Source: Parapristionchus giblindavisi (taxonomy: Eukaryota > Nematoda > Chromadorea > Rhabditida > Diplogasteridae). Taken from it: DNA of 64,000 nt. Location of the stretch: contig CALSFV010000067.1 of assembly GCA_943737045.1 (NCBI GenBank), forward strand, positions 456,947 to 520,946, given 5' to 3'. Positions 23,685 to 35,900 of the stretch are shown here, one piece after another. The notes below the pieces were generated by a model. That model was given only the letters and a program-made list of their open reading frames with translations, searched no databases and had not been told where the DNA came from. The position numbers and the translations under genes were made by a program. Position 1 is the first letter of the stretch. Each line of letters starts with the position of its first letter.

Positions 23685-25713
23685 ATGAGTTCTGTCTTCG
23701 TTACCGGTGCCAATCGTGGAATCGGCCTCGGTCTTGTGAAGGAGTTACTGAAGAGAAAGGATGTCGGTGTCCTGTTTGCCACTCATAGAGCAGGAAGTGA
23801 TGATAAGGTGACATGCACTTAAAAATCTTAATTATTTTACCCTTAAAACATAAGGTATTCCCTCTCTATGGTCTATATGTCCATAGCATTGACTTTAAAA
23901 TTATCATGTCTCATAGCATATGAATAATAATAACAATTATTCACATATTCATTTCAGGATCTTCGATCAATCAAAGATCCAAGATTGCACGTACTTGAGA
24001 TGGATGTTAACGATGACAGATCGATCGCTCTGGCTACTGACCAGGTACACAATACCTTTACTTATTTTTAATTAGTATAAATACATACCCCCAATGTTAC
24101 TACTCTGAATCTCTCTTTTTATGTCAAATTAGTTAGAATTGGTCTTATTTTAGGCAAACGAATGATCATATTATATCACTTTTTTGACGATTTTATTTTC
24201 ATAACTACGGTTGCAACATGATATGACATCGATATTTTAAGGTTCGTGCGAAGGTTGGAGACGCCGGCTTGGATATTCTAATCAATAATGCTGGACTACT
24301 TGTTCCGTATGATACGAATGGAAGCGTCATTAGAAAGGTAAGCAATTCATCATCCATTGATTTTAATTAAACATCAATGAACGATTAGTTCTATCGTTAA
24401 TAAAAAATATGAATAGTTCATGAAATAAAGAGATTACAGTCAATTTAAACCAAATACAGAATACTCAAAATCACTGTTCATCTTCTATTTATCTAAACTG
24501 CATGGGATTTGCACTGGTTTTAATCTCGAGCAAACTGCGTAGCACATCACAAAGACGAATTAATTGGTCATATTGTTACCCTTCCATCAAGCGAAAGTTA
24601 ATCTTACAGGATTTGCTCAAACAATTCGACGTCAATTCCGCAGCTCCACTCATCGTTGCTCAGGTACCAACATATTATGAACGGTAATAATTGAAGAGAT
24701 TTTATTTGAGAACTTCTTGGAGCTGCTCAAAAGGGCCGGTAAAGGATCAAAGAAGATGGCCAAGGTATATATCGATTAACCATATTCAGATCAAAGGATT
24801 CACTCGGTTTTCATTGTCAAAACACAATATCCTAATTACTTTCCGAGAAACTTCTCTCGCTCACTCAATAATTAAAACAAAATAGAAAAATTTAAAGGAA
24901 CAGAAATTTCTTCACCTGATCATTTTAGTGTTTTTAGTTAGTGACAATATCTTCAATGTGGGGATCGATCGGAACGAACAGTGGTTCGTATGGAAGAGAT
25001 GCTATTGCGTATAATATGAGCAAGGTAAATATTTATATGATACTTTCTAAAGACACTAGAACTTTCTTCCTTTTGCATATTCTATGCATGGTTTCCTCAT
25101 ACTTTTGAAACCATATTATTTGCAATAGAAAGTTCTTTCAATACCTCCAGGACGCCATCTCAGTGAAGAATATAATTTTGTTGAATATTTCAGGCAGCAG
25201 TCAATATGATGACCAAGACTCTCTCAACCGACTGGAAGGATTACGGTATCGTTCCGGTATCATTATGTCCCGGTTGGGTACAGACTGAAATGGGCGGATC
25301 TTCAGCTGCTATTACGGTAAGAGAATATCGATTGATAGAGAGTTATAATCAATTATTTTGTTATTTGCTTGCAGGAAGTAACCTTTTATTTCAAAGACTC
25401 AATAGTTATCTAGTCGCTTCACGAGTTAGCTAGAACAGCGTTACACATATCTAAGCTCTAGCTACCTCGGAAGTGATAGACATTCGAAAATGCGTTTAAT
25501 AGTTGTGGTATAGGTAAAACCAAACCATAACTAGAGTATCTTATATTTACACAAAACTACATAATTTATGACATAATCACTAATAATTCCTTAAAATCAA
25601 TCATTCAGGTTGATGAATCGGCCTCCAATTTGATCTCGTCTATCATGGATAAAATCACCGTTCAAAATTCTGGAGGGTTCTATGACCGAACAATGAAGAT
25701 TATTCCTTATTAA
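23685..25713 (+). CDS. Short-chain dehydrogenase/reductase, C-factor/sniffer-like
   Basis: A cytosolic NAD(P)-dependent oxidoreductase of the classical SDR fold; substrate unknown. Eight in-phase exons: 23685-23807, 23958-24044, 24242-24337, 24610-24663, 24711-24764, 24938-25024, 25194-25316, 25609-25713, 242 residues. Seen motifs: VFVTGANRGIGLG (cofactor-binding glycine motif) at the N-terminus, NNAG near residue 88, VTISSMWGSIG with the catalytic serine, Y-x-x-x-K in AYNMSK, and CPGWVQTEMGG after the active site. All catalytic residues are present. A start at 23652 in the same frame would add 11 residues; I chose 23685 because family members begin right at the beta strand. All introns are short and free of transposons. 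The acceptor at 24710 (TTTGAG) is unusual but in phase. Confidence 0.92.
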
Positions 25714-25934
25714 GAATAGAAAAAGCCCTCTATTCTCAAACTTTTTCTAATGCTATATAGACTGTAAACTGTTTCCGCATAAATATATCATATTTGTTGT
25801 AATCATTAAAGCACCTCGAATTTTCGTGACTAAACAGGTCAACGAGAAGTATAGATCACATCTCTCTGAATACACAACAAATCCACGTACCCCTTCTTAA
25901 AAAAACAATTCACGATATTATATAGATATTATAC
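25714..25934. other. 3' flank of the dehydrogenase
   Basis: Short untranslated and intergenic DNA before the next transposon. No perfect AATAAA was noted. Confidence 0.4.
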
Positions 25935-26336
25935 ACAGTAACGACGAAAAGTATTCGCCCAAAACTTTGCAATGTCATAACTTTTGACTCAGATGAGCAA
26001 TCGGGCTGATGTTTTGGCGGCATACTATAGTGCTAGTGGGCATCATATCCTACTCGAATCGATCACATAGCGGATTCTACTCCTCAGCAAACGTTGTTCA
26101 TACACTGTTAACAACAAGTCTCAGAAAAATCCAGTTGAGGAAATAATTATCGATAAGTAAGTACTAAGTGGTTCCAGGATCGCTACACAATAATACGCCG
26201 ACGAATTATAATAACGTCAGTAGGATATGATGCCCACTAGCACTATAGTATGCAGCCAAAACATCAGCCCGATTGCTCATCTGAGTCAAAAGTTATGACA
26301 TTGCAATTTTTGGGCGAATACTTTTCGTCGCTACTG
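25935..26336. mobile_element. 0.4-kb Tc1/mariner-type MITE
   Basis: Ends CAGTAACGACGAAAAGTATT and the near complement AATACTTTTCGTCGCTACTG, with TA at the right flank. It is related to the longer element at 50190-51456 (shared ATGTCATAACTTTTGACTCA, then GATGAGCA near both ends). There is no open frame. Confidence 0.85.
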
Positions 26337-26860
26337 TATATAGATAATATATAGTTTGAGAATTGGCAAAAAAAGTATTCTATTGAAAGCGAAGGTGCAT
26401 CGGGGCACAGTTGAACAACTTTGAAATGCCCCTGCATTTCCTTTAACGAAAAATCTCGATCCAATACATATTCTTTTACTTGTAAACGAAAGAGTGAATC
26501 TGATGAAGATTGTTTGATTGAAGGGTCTCTATAAAACGATAGTACATATTCTATAGTGCTTGTCGAACTAGACAAACGGGAGTCGTTAAAATTCCTTTCA
26601 CTCTCATCATGATACGAAGAACAATCGAAACTACGAGGGACTCCCGTGTACACCTTGAAATTTGTTACTACATTGACCTCTAGTAAAGGTCTACTTCTTA
26701 TGTGCTTCACCACACCAGTTCGTCTCTTCACAGCGCAGTGTTCCCTACTGTCTAATTGCCTGTGTTAATAACACGAATCTAACAAGGTCATCTGTTCAAT
26801 GAGACTATATAAGATATTAGTGGTGGTGAGAACATCAGCGCAGTGTGCATCACAGCGACC
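26337..26860. other. Upstream region of the collagen gene
   Basis: Contains the collagen promoter. A 155-codon minus-strand open frame (26264-26731) runs into the MITE and is not called. Confidence 0.5.
26806..26813 (+). promoter_or_regulatory. TATA box of the collagen gene
   Basis: TATATAAG lies 55 bases before the ATG at 26861, suiting a highly expressed, moult-timed structural gene (the timing is inference). Confidence 0.65.
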
Positions 26861-28040
26861 ATGGACTCGGAGAACGCCCATAAGATAAAGGTACAACCTT
26901 TCTGAAAGCAATTCTGACCCTTATCTCTGCCACAATATTTAAGTTTTGTGCATGACCAATGAGAAGCTAAGTTCTATTGGTTATAAGACAGTAGCCTAAT
27001 TTATTAGTGGTCATATCATTTTATGATTCCAGGCCTATCGTATCGTAGGATATGCAGCAGTATGTTTCTCATCCATCGCAGTTCTCTCATTAGCTGTCAC
27101 CCTTCCCCTTGTATACAACTATGTCCATCAACTCAAGCACAGCACTCTCCATGAGTTGGCTAACTGCAAGGTAAACTTAAGCGTTGTTTATTTGTTGCTT
27201 TCATTTAGCGTTTTGTAAATTTAAACCGATGACTTATCTTAAGTTCAGAGCATAGTTAAATGTACTTAGTTGTGATTAACCTTGTTTTTATTAAAGGGTA
27301 CTGCCCGTGATGTTTGGACTGATGCAATGTCCATGAAGGTTCTTCCTGGACATAATCGCACTTCTCGTCAATCAGGCTATGATCTTCCAGTTGAAGCTCT
27401 CCCTGAGGTCAGACAAGAGCCATCATGCAATGGATGTTGCCTTCCTGGACCCGCTGGACCCCAAGGAGCTCCCGGAAGACCCGGAACTCCCGGACGTCAC
27501 GGAGCTCCTGGATCTGCCGGAAACCCTGGACGTCCCCTCGGTCAACCTTGCGTTCCCCTCACTCCTCCTCCATGCCAACCCTGCCCCGCTGGACAACCCG
27601 GAGCTCCCGGAGCACCTGGAGCACCTGGAAACGATGGAGCTCCCGGAGCTCCAGGAGAGAAGGGACCTGATGGATTCCCTGGAGAGGATGGATCTCGCGG
27701 AAATGATGGACAACCTGGAAACAATGGAAACGACGGACAACCTGGAGCTCCCGGAAAGAACGCTGAGAACGGCCGCCCTATCCCTGGACCTCCCGGACAG
27801 CCCGGCAGACCCGGAGCCCAAGGACCCGTCGGACCCGCTGGTAGACCCGGAAACGATGGCCGACCTGGTAACAACGGATCTCGTGGACAGCCCGGTGCTC
27901 CCGGAGCTCCCGGTAACGATGGAGCCCCTGGCCAGCCTGGACAGGACGGAAATGCTGGACCTGAAGGAGAGAAGGGTATCTGCCCCAAGTACTGCGCTCT
28001 CGATGGAGGAATCTTCTTCGAAGATGGAAGTCGCCGTTAG
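26861..28040 (+). CDS. Nematode cuticle collagen
   Basis: Structural collagen of the exoskeleton, secreted by the hypodermis and cross-linked in the cuticle. Exons 26861-26890, 27033-27170 and 27297-28040 give 303 residues. The N-terminal cuticle-collagen domain is in exon 2 ([20 protein letters not shown], a signal-anchor helix, up to LANCKG). A furin-type site N-R-T-S-R precedes the mature part. The Gly-X-Y region is split into blocks by [17 protein letters not shown] and the final [18 protein letters not shown]. The cysteine pattern places it with the large Caenorhabditis group ending in KYCALDGG. Gly-X-Y repeats are unbroken between these blocks, apart from a short imperfection near [14 protein letters not shown] content is much higher than its surroundings because of Gly/Pro codons, and the mirrored open frames are artefacts. 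Confidence 0.97.
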
Positions 28041-28496
28041 ATTTGTTCATAGAGTTCATGACTTATCTGTCCATAAATGGTTCAACCCTCAGGTGTATTG
28101 TTGCAAAATGAAGAAAAGATCCAACGATGATGGTACAATATTATCACGATATATTTCTTAGGTCAAGTTCATAGGAGCGTTAAAAGGGAACAAGAAAAGA
28201 AACCTATTATTATCTTATCAAAGAATAATTGGAAATTCGAAATTATTTCTTCCGAATTGTAATCCTTCCATACCACATTGAATATTTGTACAAAAATTAT
28301 GAGCTACACTATCGACGAGCCTGATTATGTCGTTTTCGCATAATTTCACTGTCAAATCAGTTCTTTACACCTCCAAACAAATTCTAGCATTGCATTAACA
28401 TGCAACACATTAGATTCATTCACAAATAATTTTATTATTAATAGAATATGAATATGAATACAAATGGAACAATATTTCTAATTCATTCTCTTCAAC
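28041..28496. other. Convergent 3' intergenic region
   Basis: Lies between the collagen (+) and the ShKT gene (-) and carries the latter's poly(A) signal. Nothing else was seen. Confidence 0.5.
28431..28436 (-). terminator. Poly(A) signal of the ShKT gene
   Basis: AATAAA on the minus strand, about 60 bases after the stop at 28497-28499. Confidence 0.6.
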
Positions 28497-29712
28497 TCAG
28501 CAGAATCCACAAGTAGCAGGACATTGTACTCTCATCAGTGGTTCATACAATGAATTATGGCAGTAATTTCTGCAATGTATTCAATTTATTTGTTTATTTA
28601 TCTCAACGTAGAAACAATAGGATTTCGGCATAATCTGTCTTTTTTTCTCAAATTATATAGTCTGAACCATAACTTTAAGAGCATACATTACCACTTATAC
28701 ACTTTAACAACTCACATTCTCTGTGGACAATCGGACTTCCCAGTTGAAGGATTTATCTGATCGAAGCAACCTCCTGTATTATGTTTAATTATAGCTATAA
28801 CTATACAAATATGTTATTTTTATTTATTTCTCATAGATCCAAACGATATGGCAACATTGGTAACTACAATTAAATAAAGGAATGTGGAAGATGTGTGGTG
28901 GGGAAAGGCAGGGAGAGTGCAGGTATTTCTAGACTCAAGTAAGGATTAATACCAAATAATATTATCTAATTTGGCCAAATATTACCAGATGATGGTGAAA
29001 TATTGCAGAAATTACACGCCTTCGGACATTGTTCGATCATAACTGAAAGAATCACTGTGAATACAAAGTTGAATGTCAGCATTATAGAAAGCCCTAATTT
29101 TAATCGGATACCTTCTTTGTACACAGGATCGGAGCAGAGATAAGCTTTAGAGGGGCAGTCTGACACTCCAGTTAAAGGATTCAGCTTATCTTGGCACGCT
29201 GAACTTAACTTACGTAGATTAATTAAGTTAGTCTAGTAAATTAAAATTAAAAGTTAAATAAGTAGACCATGATTACTTGAAGTTGTCACAGGTCTTCTGG
29301 TTGTTGTTCTTGTTGTTGTTGTTGTAGGGACTGTAGGTAAGAGAAAACAGCACCCCTTACGGTCTTCTTGTAACTCACAAATTGACGAGAACAGTCCACT
29401 ATTATAACAATCCGCCGTATTAAAACACACTGAACAGAATTCAATATTTTGATGAATGAAATGAAACTGTGGTCTCTTTTATATAACAAACTTTTGAATT
29501 ATATTGTATTAGAAATGGGCATTTTAAAATTAAACGAATGCTTCAATCAAAGCGATTTACAACAAAAAGCAAAACAAAAGCCAAGTGGAATAGTTTCTTT
29601 TTTTCGACGGGTGTTGCTTAGAAAATATAAACCGACGTTGTTGAGGCGTGTCGCAACTCTCCACTATCAGTATGAGAGTTGATGCTGATAGCAAAGTCGT
29701 CAGAATCATCAT
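28497..29712 (-). CDS. Secreted protein with two ShKT domains
   Basis: Predicted secreted 167-residue protein. Six in-phase minus-strand exons: 29637-29712, 29277-29429, 29112-29198, 28986-29042, 28716-28773, 28497-28569. Exon 1 is a signal peptide (MMILTTLLSASTLILIVES). Exon 2 gives a cysteine-rich stretch (CFNTADC ... CELQEDRKGCCF) and a Thr/Pro linker (PTTTTTRTTTRRPVTT). Then come two ShK-type six-cysteine domains: CQDK ... DCPSKAYLCSDPVYKE plus IEQCPKACNFC, and CFDQ ... DCPQRINYCHN plus RVQCPATCGFC at the very end. Each domain is split by an intron at a similar place, suggesting internal duplication. In nematodes such proteins are common secreted or cuticle-associated factors; the ShK fold is also found in potassium-channel toxins, but nothing here shows a toxin role. 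The exon 1 donor (GTCGGT) is unusual. Confidence 0.87.
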
Positions 29713-29766
29713 CGTTACTGATAACACAATAGCCGTTGGAAATGTTAGCCTCTATAGTTGATCATG

Positions 29767-29772
29767 CTTATA
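29767..29772 (-). promoter_or_regulatory. TATA box of the ShKT gene
   Basis: TATAAG on the minus strand, 55 bases upstream of the ATG at 29710-29712. Confidence 0.5.
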
Positions 29773-30604
29773 AACCCCCAGGGGATTAAACGAATCATAA
29801 TCATAGTCAAAATCGTTGAGATGAAAAACTAACGATTAATTTTTTTAAAAAGATGATATGTGACGGTCGCTGATATATCATCACAATGAAATGTACAGTA
29901 TAAAAAGAATAGAGATCTTTCAAAACGATATAAATTTCTTCGTTTTAAAGCTACAGGACCCCAAATTTATGTACATTTACCTGAGAATCGAAGCATAGTC
30001 ATACTCCGCTGAAATAAATGATACGTTTAAATACGCCGCCTTGCTTGTCCAAATCTCTGATCTTCTGAAATTTTATCTGAAACGACAGAAACATATGTCT
30101 AAAAAAGTATTTTTTGATATTTCTTCTAATTATAAGAAGTTCCAGGTTCACTATTATGACTTTTGTGAAACGTAGACCATATCTGCATATCAATGTAAAT
30201 TATGTGCACTTGATTTCCGATCACAAGGATTTGGTCTGGATCCCATTTACTGTCTTAAGAAACATAATTTTTGTGAAGGTCTTCGTAAAACAATTCAATT
30301 CGATGTCGTGATTTTGTCCTTAGAAATGAAGAATTCCGTCAATATATTCTAGTATTGAAGAGATCGAATAGTGTAATTAATGAGGGTTGTTTATGCCTCC
30401 GTAAAGAACAATGCACTTTGATACAATGCACCTGATTTGATTGTCAAGTTTTGCAATAGCCAGATGTGTCAGTAATATATCGACAGTTCATCAACAGGAA
30501 AACACCATTGATTACCCGAGTTAAACGAAGATCACTCAGGTATCAGAGGTGCCATTGGAATATTTCTAAGGAAAAAATTATCATTATTGTTTTATCGATA
30601 TGAT

Positions 30605-30720
30605 GAACGTTAGATATAAATATAAATATAAAATAATATAGTATATTATTATTTTTATATTATTTTTATTATTATTATATTATTTTTTATTATTATAATT
30701 ATTATTTTATTATTAATTTT
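30605..30720. repeat. AT-only low-complexity tract
   Basis: Runs of ATAAAT, TTATTA and related units, almost no G or C. Confidence 0.9.
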
Positions 30721-31233
30721 ACTGTCGCGCGTACTTTGGAACTATGCCAATCTCTATATAATTCTCTTATCATTACGGATTCTGTTATCAATCATATGAA
30801 ATCGTGTGTAGTCAGGGAAGAACGACATAATGATCATATCAAGACTGCTGTAAACATTGGATGTAATCTCGAAGATGTTACTCAGGAAAAATGGAAAAAG
30901 TATATCATAATTGAAAATCTCGACAACCGTAAAGGAAGGAACGATGTTACTGCTAAAAAAACGTATTTTTCGAATTTTTGTTTCACCATTTGAGTAGAAA
31001 TCGCACCAAATTCAATATCGAAGTTCATGTTGATTTGGGTAAATTTTTTGAAACAGATTCGGAATCGGCGTCGAAAACTGATTTTAATAACGATATTCTC
31101 TCTTTCATGATTCACTATTCGAAAAGGATCAAGTATAGCGGCTTTGATTTTGAATAACGTCTTCAGTAGCTGATCAAAAGAAGATGAACGAAGAATTATT
31201 TATGATAGAAGTACCCCTTGTATGGGACCTCAT

Positions 31234-31308
31234 CACGCCCAGACCATTCAGTCGTTTAGTGGCAACCATTCCCCTACCCCAATGGTTCTGTGCTTGATAA
31301 AGGTCTTT
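31234..31308 (-). repeat. Dispersed repeat, inverted copy of 15471-15540
   Basis: Reverse complement of the stretch in paralog A's intron with a few differences (GTTTAGTGGCAACCATTCCC here). Confidence 0.65.
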
Positions 31309-31540
31309 AAACTGTTAAACATTGAGAACATATATAAATATCAATTAAAAATACTTTGAATATATGTTGTTCTTTGGTTGTCTGAAACACTTGCATCCAT
31401 AATAGACACGGAAAATATCAAGTTGTAGAACATTCTAGAGATTCGTCCAATGATATTTTGAATATTCAAAGAAGGAACAGGAACGATGAAATAAATCTTT
31501 CATTTGTCATCAAAAACATCGTGGTGCACGTTTCATGTGT

Positions 31541-31574
31541 GTCTTTATAACGTCCTTGCAGACGTTATAAAGAC
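31541..31574 (+). repeat. Perfect 14-bp hairpin
   Basis: GTCTTTATAACGTC, loop CTTGCA, then GACGTTATAAAGAC. Confidence 0.8.
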
Positions 31575-32961
31575 GGAAATTAGTAAGATTACGGTAGTAT
31601 TTTTATGTTGTTTTATTTCCCCTTTTTTGGCCTGATAGTATGATGCCTCAATGAATCAACACGAATTGGTATTCGACAAATATACGAGATCGAAAAATAT
31701 CTGTGCAAAATATGACATATTTTTTTAAATGTCATCGACTAGAGAAGAGATTCTTTTCAGGGCAAATTTGTGATTTGTCTTGATGGCATTAGAGAAATTC
31801 CCCTTTCCTCAAGATCGGAGATAGACCAACTATTACTTTTCTTCGCAAGTTATCCGATTTAAAGAAGGTATGGTACTAATAAAAAATAATTTCAGTAAGT
31901 ATTATTAAATTGACAATGATAAAATTTGTCTAACTTATCATAAGGAGATCAAAAATTATCTTGAATCTCGTTGTTTGTTATATTGTTTTTGCTGAACTGC
32001 ATGGAATGAATGTCCCTAATTGATCCCTATTTGATCTTTTTTTAGTCGTTAGTTGTTCCATTAAACACATCTCCTACTGTGATGATGTTATTTGTTTGCA
32101 ACATATCCATCTAAATCCTCTTCGCTTTCTTATTATTCTAGAATATTCTTCAGTTACTCTTCTTTATCACAAATGCAAGAGAATCACAAAGCTAGCAAAT
32201 AAATAATAATAGGTAGAGCCGAATATCGACCGCGGCTTAACTAAAAGCATACAAAGGCACGAGTAAATTCACAATCGTGATCAAGATTAAAAGAGCACAC
32301 TCTAACAAAAAGAGCATTCATACAATTATAACAGAAATATAAGGGAGAAAACATTTCACAAAGGTCCCTTCGTCCCACTTTCGAAGCCAGAGGCTAACGA
32401 AATAGTATGAGAAATGTAGAGGCCTTTGAAACGGGCTCCCTTAAGTGCTTCCCGTATTAAGCATTTAAGCAAGAATGAGAAAACGAGAAAGTTATGGGTG
32501 TCGCAGTACAAAAAACTTCGAATATTGGACAAAATACATATGAAAGTGAGATCACTTTAACGTAAAGAGTAAAGACATTGACAAGTCAAGAAATCGGAAT
32601 AGAATTGTGCAAGAAATGCTGCTAGAATCTGAATACTATGACGATTCGAATATCGAATCACTCAATTATATATTGCAAAGAGGAAAATGAGTCATAAGGA
32701 ACGGTTGCCCGTAGTTTGAGTCGTTACAGTAGTCTCCTACGAAACAGTCTACGTGTATAGTGGTGCGTGAAGTGCAGAAGGTGGGACGACGTTTCTAAGC
32801 TGATAGATCGGGCGATGAAGACACCCTTCGTAGAGGAATATCCACATGTTGTCGGAGTGAGTTGCCAGTCTGAACAGATGCGATTAAAATATTCAGAGAA
32901 TATAATAGAATAGAATACGATCGCTGATCCACGATCACTAGTGTTTTAGCAAGAAAATACA

Positions 32962-35900
32962 TTAAAAGCATACTTCACGAGCTTTTCTTGCTTCTTCTCT
33001 TAGCTTCTCGGCCATTTCTTCAGTGGTAAATACAGGATTTTCCTTGGCCGCAGATTCATTGGGAGGAGTGGACTCTCCATCTTCCAAACGGTTTAACTTT
33101 CCAGAATAGCCAAACCTGAGATAGAATTCATTACAATGTATCTCATATATGATGTCATTTAATGAAGTTCATTCATAATTGGAGAATACCTAATGAGTTA
33201 TGCTTGATCACACCATCGAAGTACTACATTTTAGCGCTTTTTGAATGAGCTGTATGAGTTAGGTTTCATCACTTGGTTTCTAATATTATCAAATCTTTTA
33301 GTTCATCAATGATCATATTGTGTTGATCGTCGGTTTCTCATCGTTTGATTTCTCGAATTCGTTTCTAGACACCTAATAAGCTGCAGTCACCCTTTGAAAG
33401 TGGACAATAATCGATAATTACCCCTATTTTACGTAACCTTCTCCCTTCTAACTCTCACAACTATCCCAATCTTTCACCTTCATCCTCTTATTGTCTATCG
33501 ACTATCATCGTCTCCATTACCGAGATGAGAGAAGGAACCCGTTATGCACATTGATAGCACAGCAAAAAGGGGAAGCAGAGGAGAATGATAGGGGAGTTAG
33601 GGCAGAAGAGAACTCATAGATAAACACTCTTATTGATTATCACACACTATGCCATCGGGTCAAAAGTAATAGAAAGAATTAGAGACAACCGACTGGTTCT
33701 TATCACTACTCAATTCAGTGTAATTATCATATCATTAATTAACATCGTCATAACTTACTGGTCATGAATGCCAACTTTGGTGAAGACGCTTTCAATCTCG
33801 CCAGCCATATTAGCGACGACGCGTTTGGACCATCGATGAGCACGAGTGAGTTTGTCCTCAGGGGGTGCATCAGGGTCGGCAGGAACAACTGAATGAAACA
33901 AATTATTATGTTCCAGACATTGAGGCCAACGATATCTTAGATTCAAACACTCTCTCGTAGCTCTCTGAAAAAAGGCGCGCATAGGGTTTTCGAAGATCAA
34001 GTTTCGAAGAGGGTTACTAATGACGCAATAATCGTACCCTTCTCAACGTCGCTTTCGATATCCTTGGAGGCGTCATCGACGATGTTGCAACAGCAAGAAG
34101 CGATTCGTCTAAATAGTGTAGACATAAGTACTAATAAGTACTTAGTGAAAAATAACTAGTACCTGTATAGCTTAACAATGGGAGGACGCATGCCGGGCTT
34201 GCGGGGAAGAACAGTGAACATAATGATCTGAGCAGTGGCGAACATGCATCCAATTCCATTGGGAGTCTGAAAAGAATAGCTCTAATTATATCAGTTCAAC
34301 CTCCACTGTTTCCAGTGTGGCCAACGCGGAGTTTTGAATAATCTTAGGTTTCTTTTGTATTTATACTTACGATAAGATAGAAGTCCTTGACTAGGATTCC
34401 ATAGAGGAACCACTCGGATGAGACGAGGAAGTTGGCAACACAAAGAGGAAGAGGCAGAGTAGATGTAGCACGACGACGGATTACTGTTTTCTGAAAATCG
34501 ATGTACGCAATAGTGGTATATCATTTTCTGTTCTGGCTTAGTACTGTTCGCAGGAAATCCAACATTGGATAGAACTTTCCACAATATGTGATGATATAAC
34601 TTGCTTTGGTAGTAACGTTTCACTTCTAGACTACGGCGTGTCGATCTAACGGTGTAATAAACTCTTGATCTCCACATCAATGCTCAATAATAAATTTCAT
34701 GAAACCGTAGTCTACCCTCTCAATCTAACACACTCTTCGACGAATAAACTGGGATAAAGGAGATAAGATAAGGAATGGTGCGATAGAGTAGTAAACCCTG
34801 ATCTCATTACATCAGGATTTCGACGTGACTAAAGATGCAGCCTAACCCATGGTCTTTGCAAATCATACTTCTTTGATGTCAGTACACGCTACAACATACA
34901 GTAATGGCGAAAGTCTCATTTTAACGACAGTGTTAAAGTATTGTCTATTCATTCTCTATCTTAATCACATTATCCTTGTTCTAATCAGGTCAATCCAATA
35001 AATCAGCACATCATCAAATTCCTATCTCATTTCAGTGCTAAAGCACTACGCAAGTTTAATCAGCGAACGTGACATATTGTTATAAATAAATGTCTTTAAT
35101 GAGCTTAAAACACGCGGTCTCTAAGATTATTACGATGTTTCTTGATGAAGCATCAAAATATTCTCTTACCAGTCCAGCCAAAGGAGCAGCGAAATCGGCA
35201 GCATTCAGGGTCATACAGACTATTCCTAGAGGGTGGAATACCTGAGATTACGGTATTGACAGATGTTTTAGCTATCATGAACTACCTTGTGTCCGAAGAA
35301 GTAGACAGCAGAGAAGAGTCCACCACAGATAGATATAACACCGAGTACTTTCAATGAGATCCACAGCTAGAAAATATGATATTTAAAATGTGAATCTTTG
35401 ATCTTATCTTTTCAACATAAATGATCATGATGATCTCATAATTCAATAATTGATTCGGTAAATGATAGTCGATGTTAATCACTTGGTCAAATAAATGATC
35501 GAACAAATATCAAGAGTATCCATTACAGTTCATCGATTACAACGGCACCATTGTACAGTTGAAGAAAATGATCTTTTCACGTGAATTTACTACTCTTTCC
35601 GTTGTATTCGGCCAATTAGAAATGACCAAGTTATCAATTAGTTGTTGTCATTCCAATGGTACTACGCTGTATCAATGTGGTCATAAACAATGCACTTGAG
35701 ATGTCAAAATAAATCAATCACATACAAACAACAGCACATGAAATTCTCTATAAAGTATAGAAATATTTCCGGCCTTAAGCAAAACGGTGTTCCCTTTTTA
35801 TTAAGTGAATAATTCGCGTTTTTTTTAATTCCCGAAATTTCCGAAACTGTACCTTATTCTTAGTCATGAACCAGTAGAAAACGGTATAGGTTGAGTAAAG

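Larger units (their letters stand above)
29713..32961. other. Long intergenic region
   Basis: No spliced coding pattern was found. It holds a TATA box for the ShKT gene, an AT-rich tract (30605-30720), a perfect hairpin (31541-31574) and the inverted copy of the 15471 repeat (31234-31308). Open frames such as 30736-30993 lack coding character. Confidence 0.4.

Noticed and set aside
26264..26731. 155-codon minus-strand open frame upstream of the collagen
   Set aside because: It runs into the right end of a MITE, has no recognised motif and no splice context; composition resembles non-coding DNA.
27379..28161. Long open frames in other frames and on the opposite strand of the collagen
   Set aside because: Artefacts of the regular Gly-Pro codon repeats; the splice-consistent frame gives perfect Gly-X-Y.
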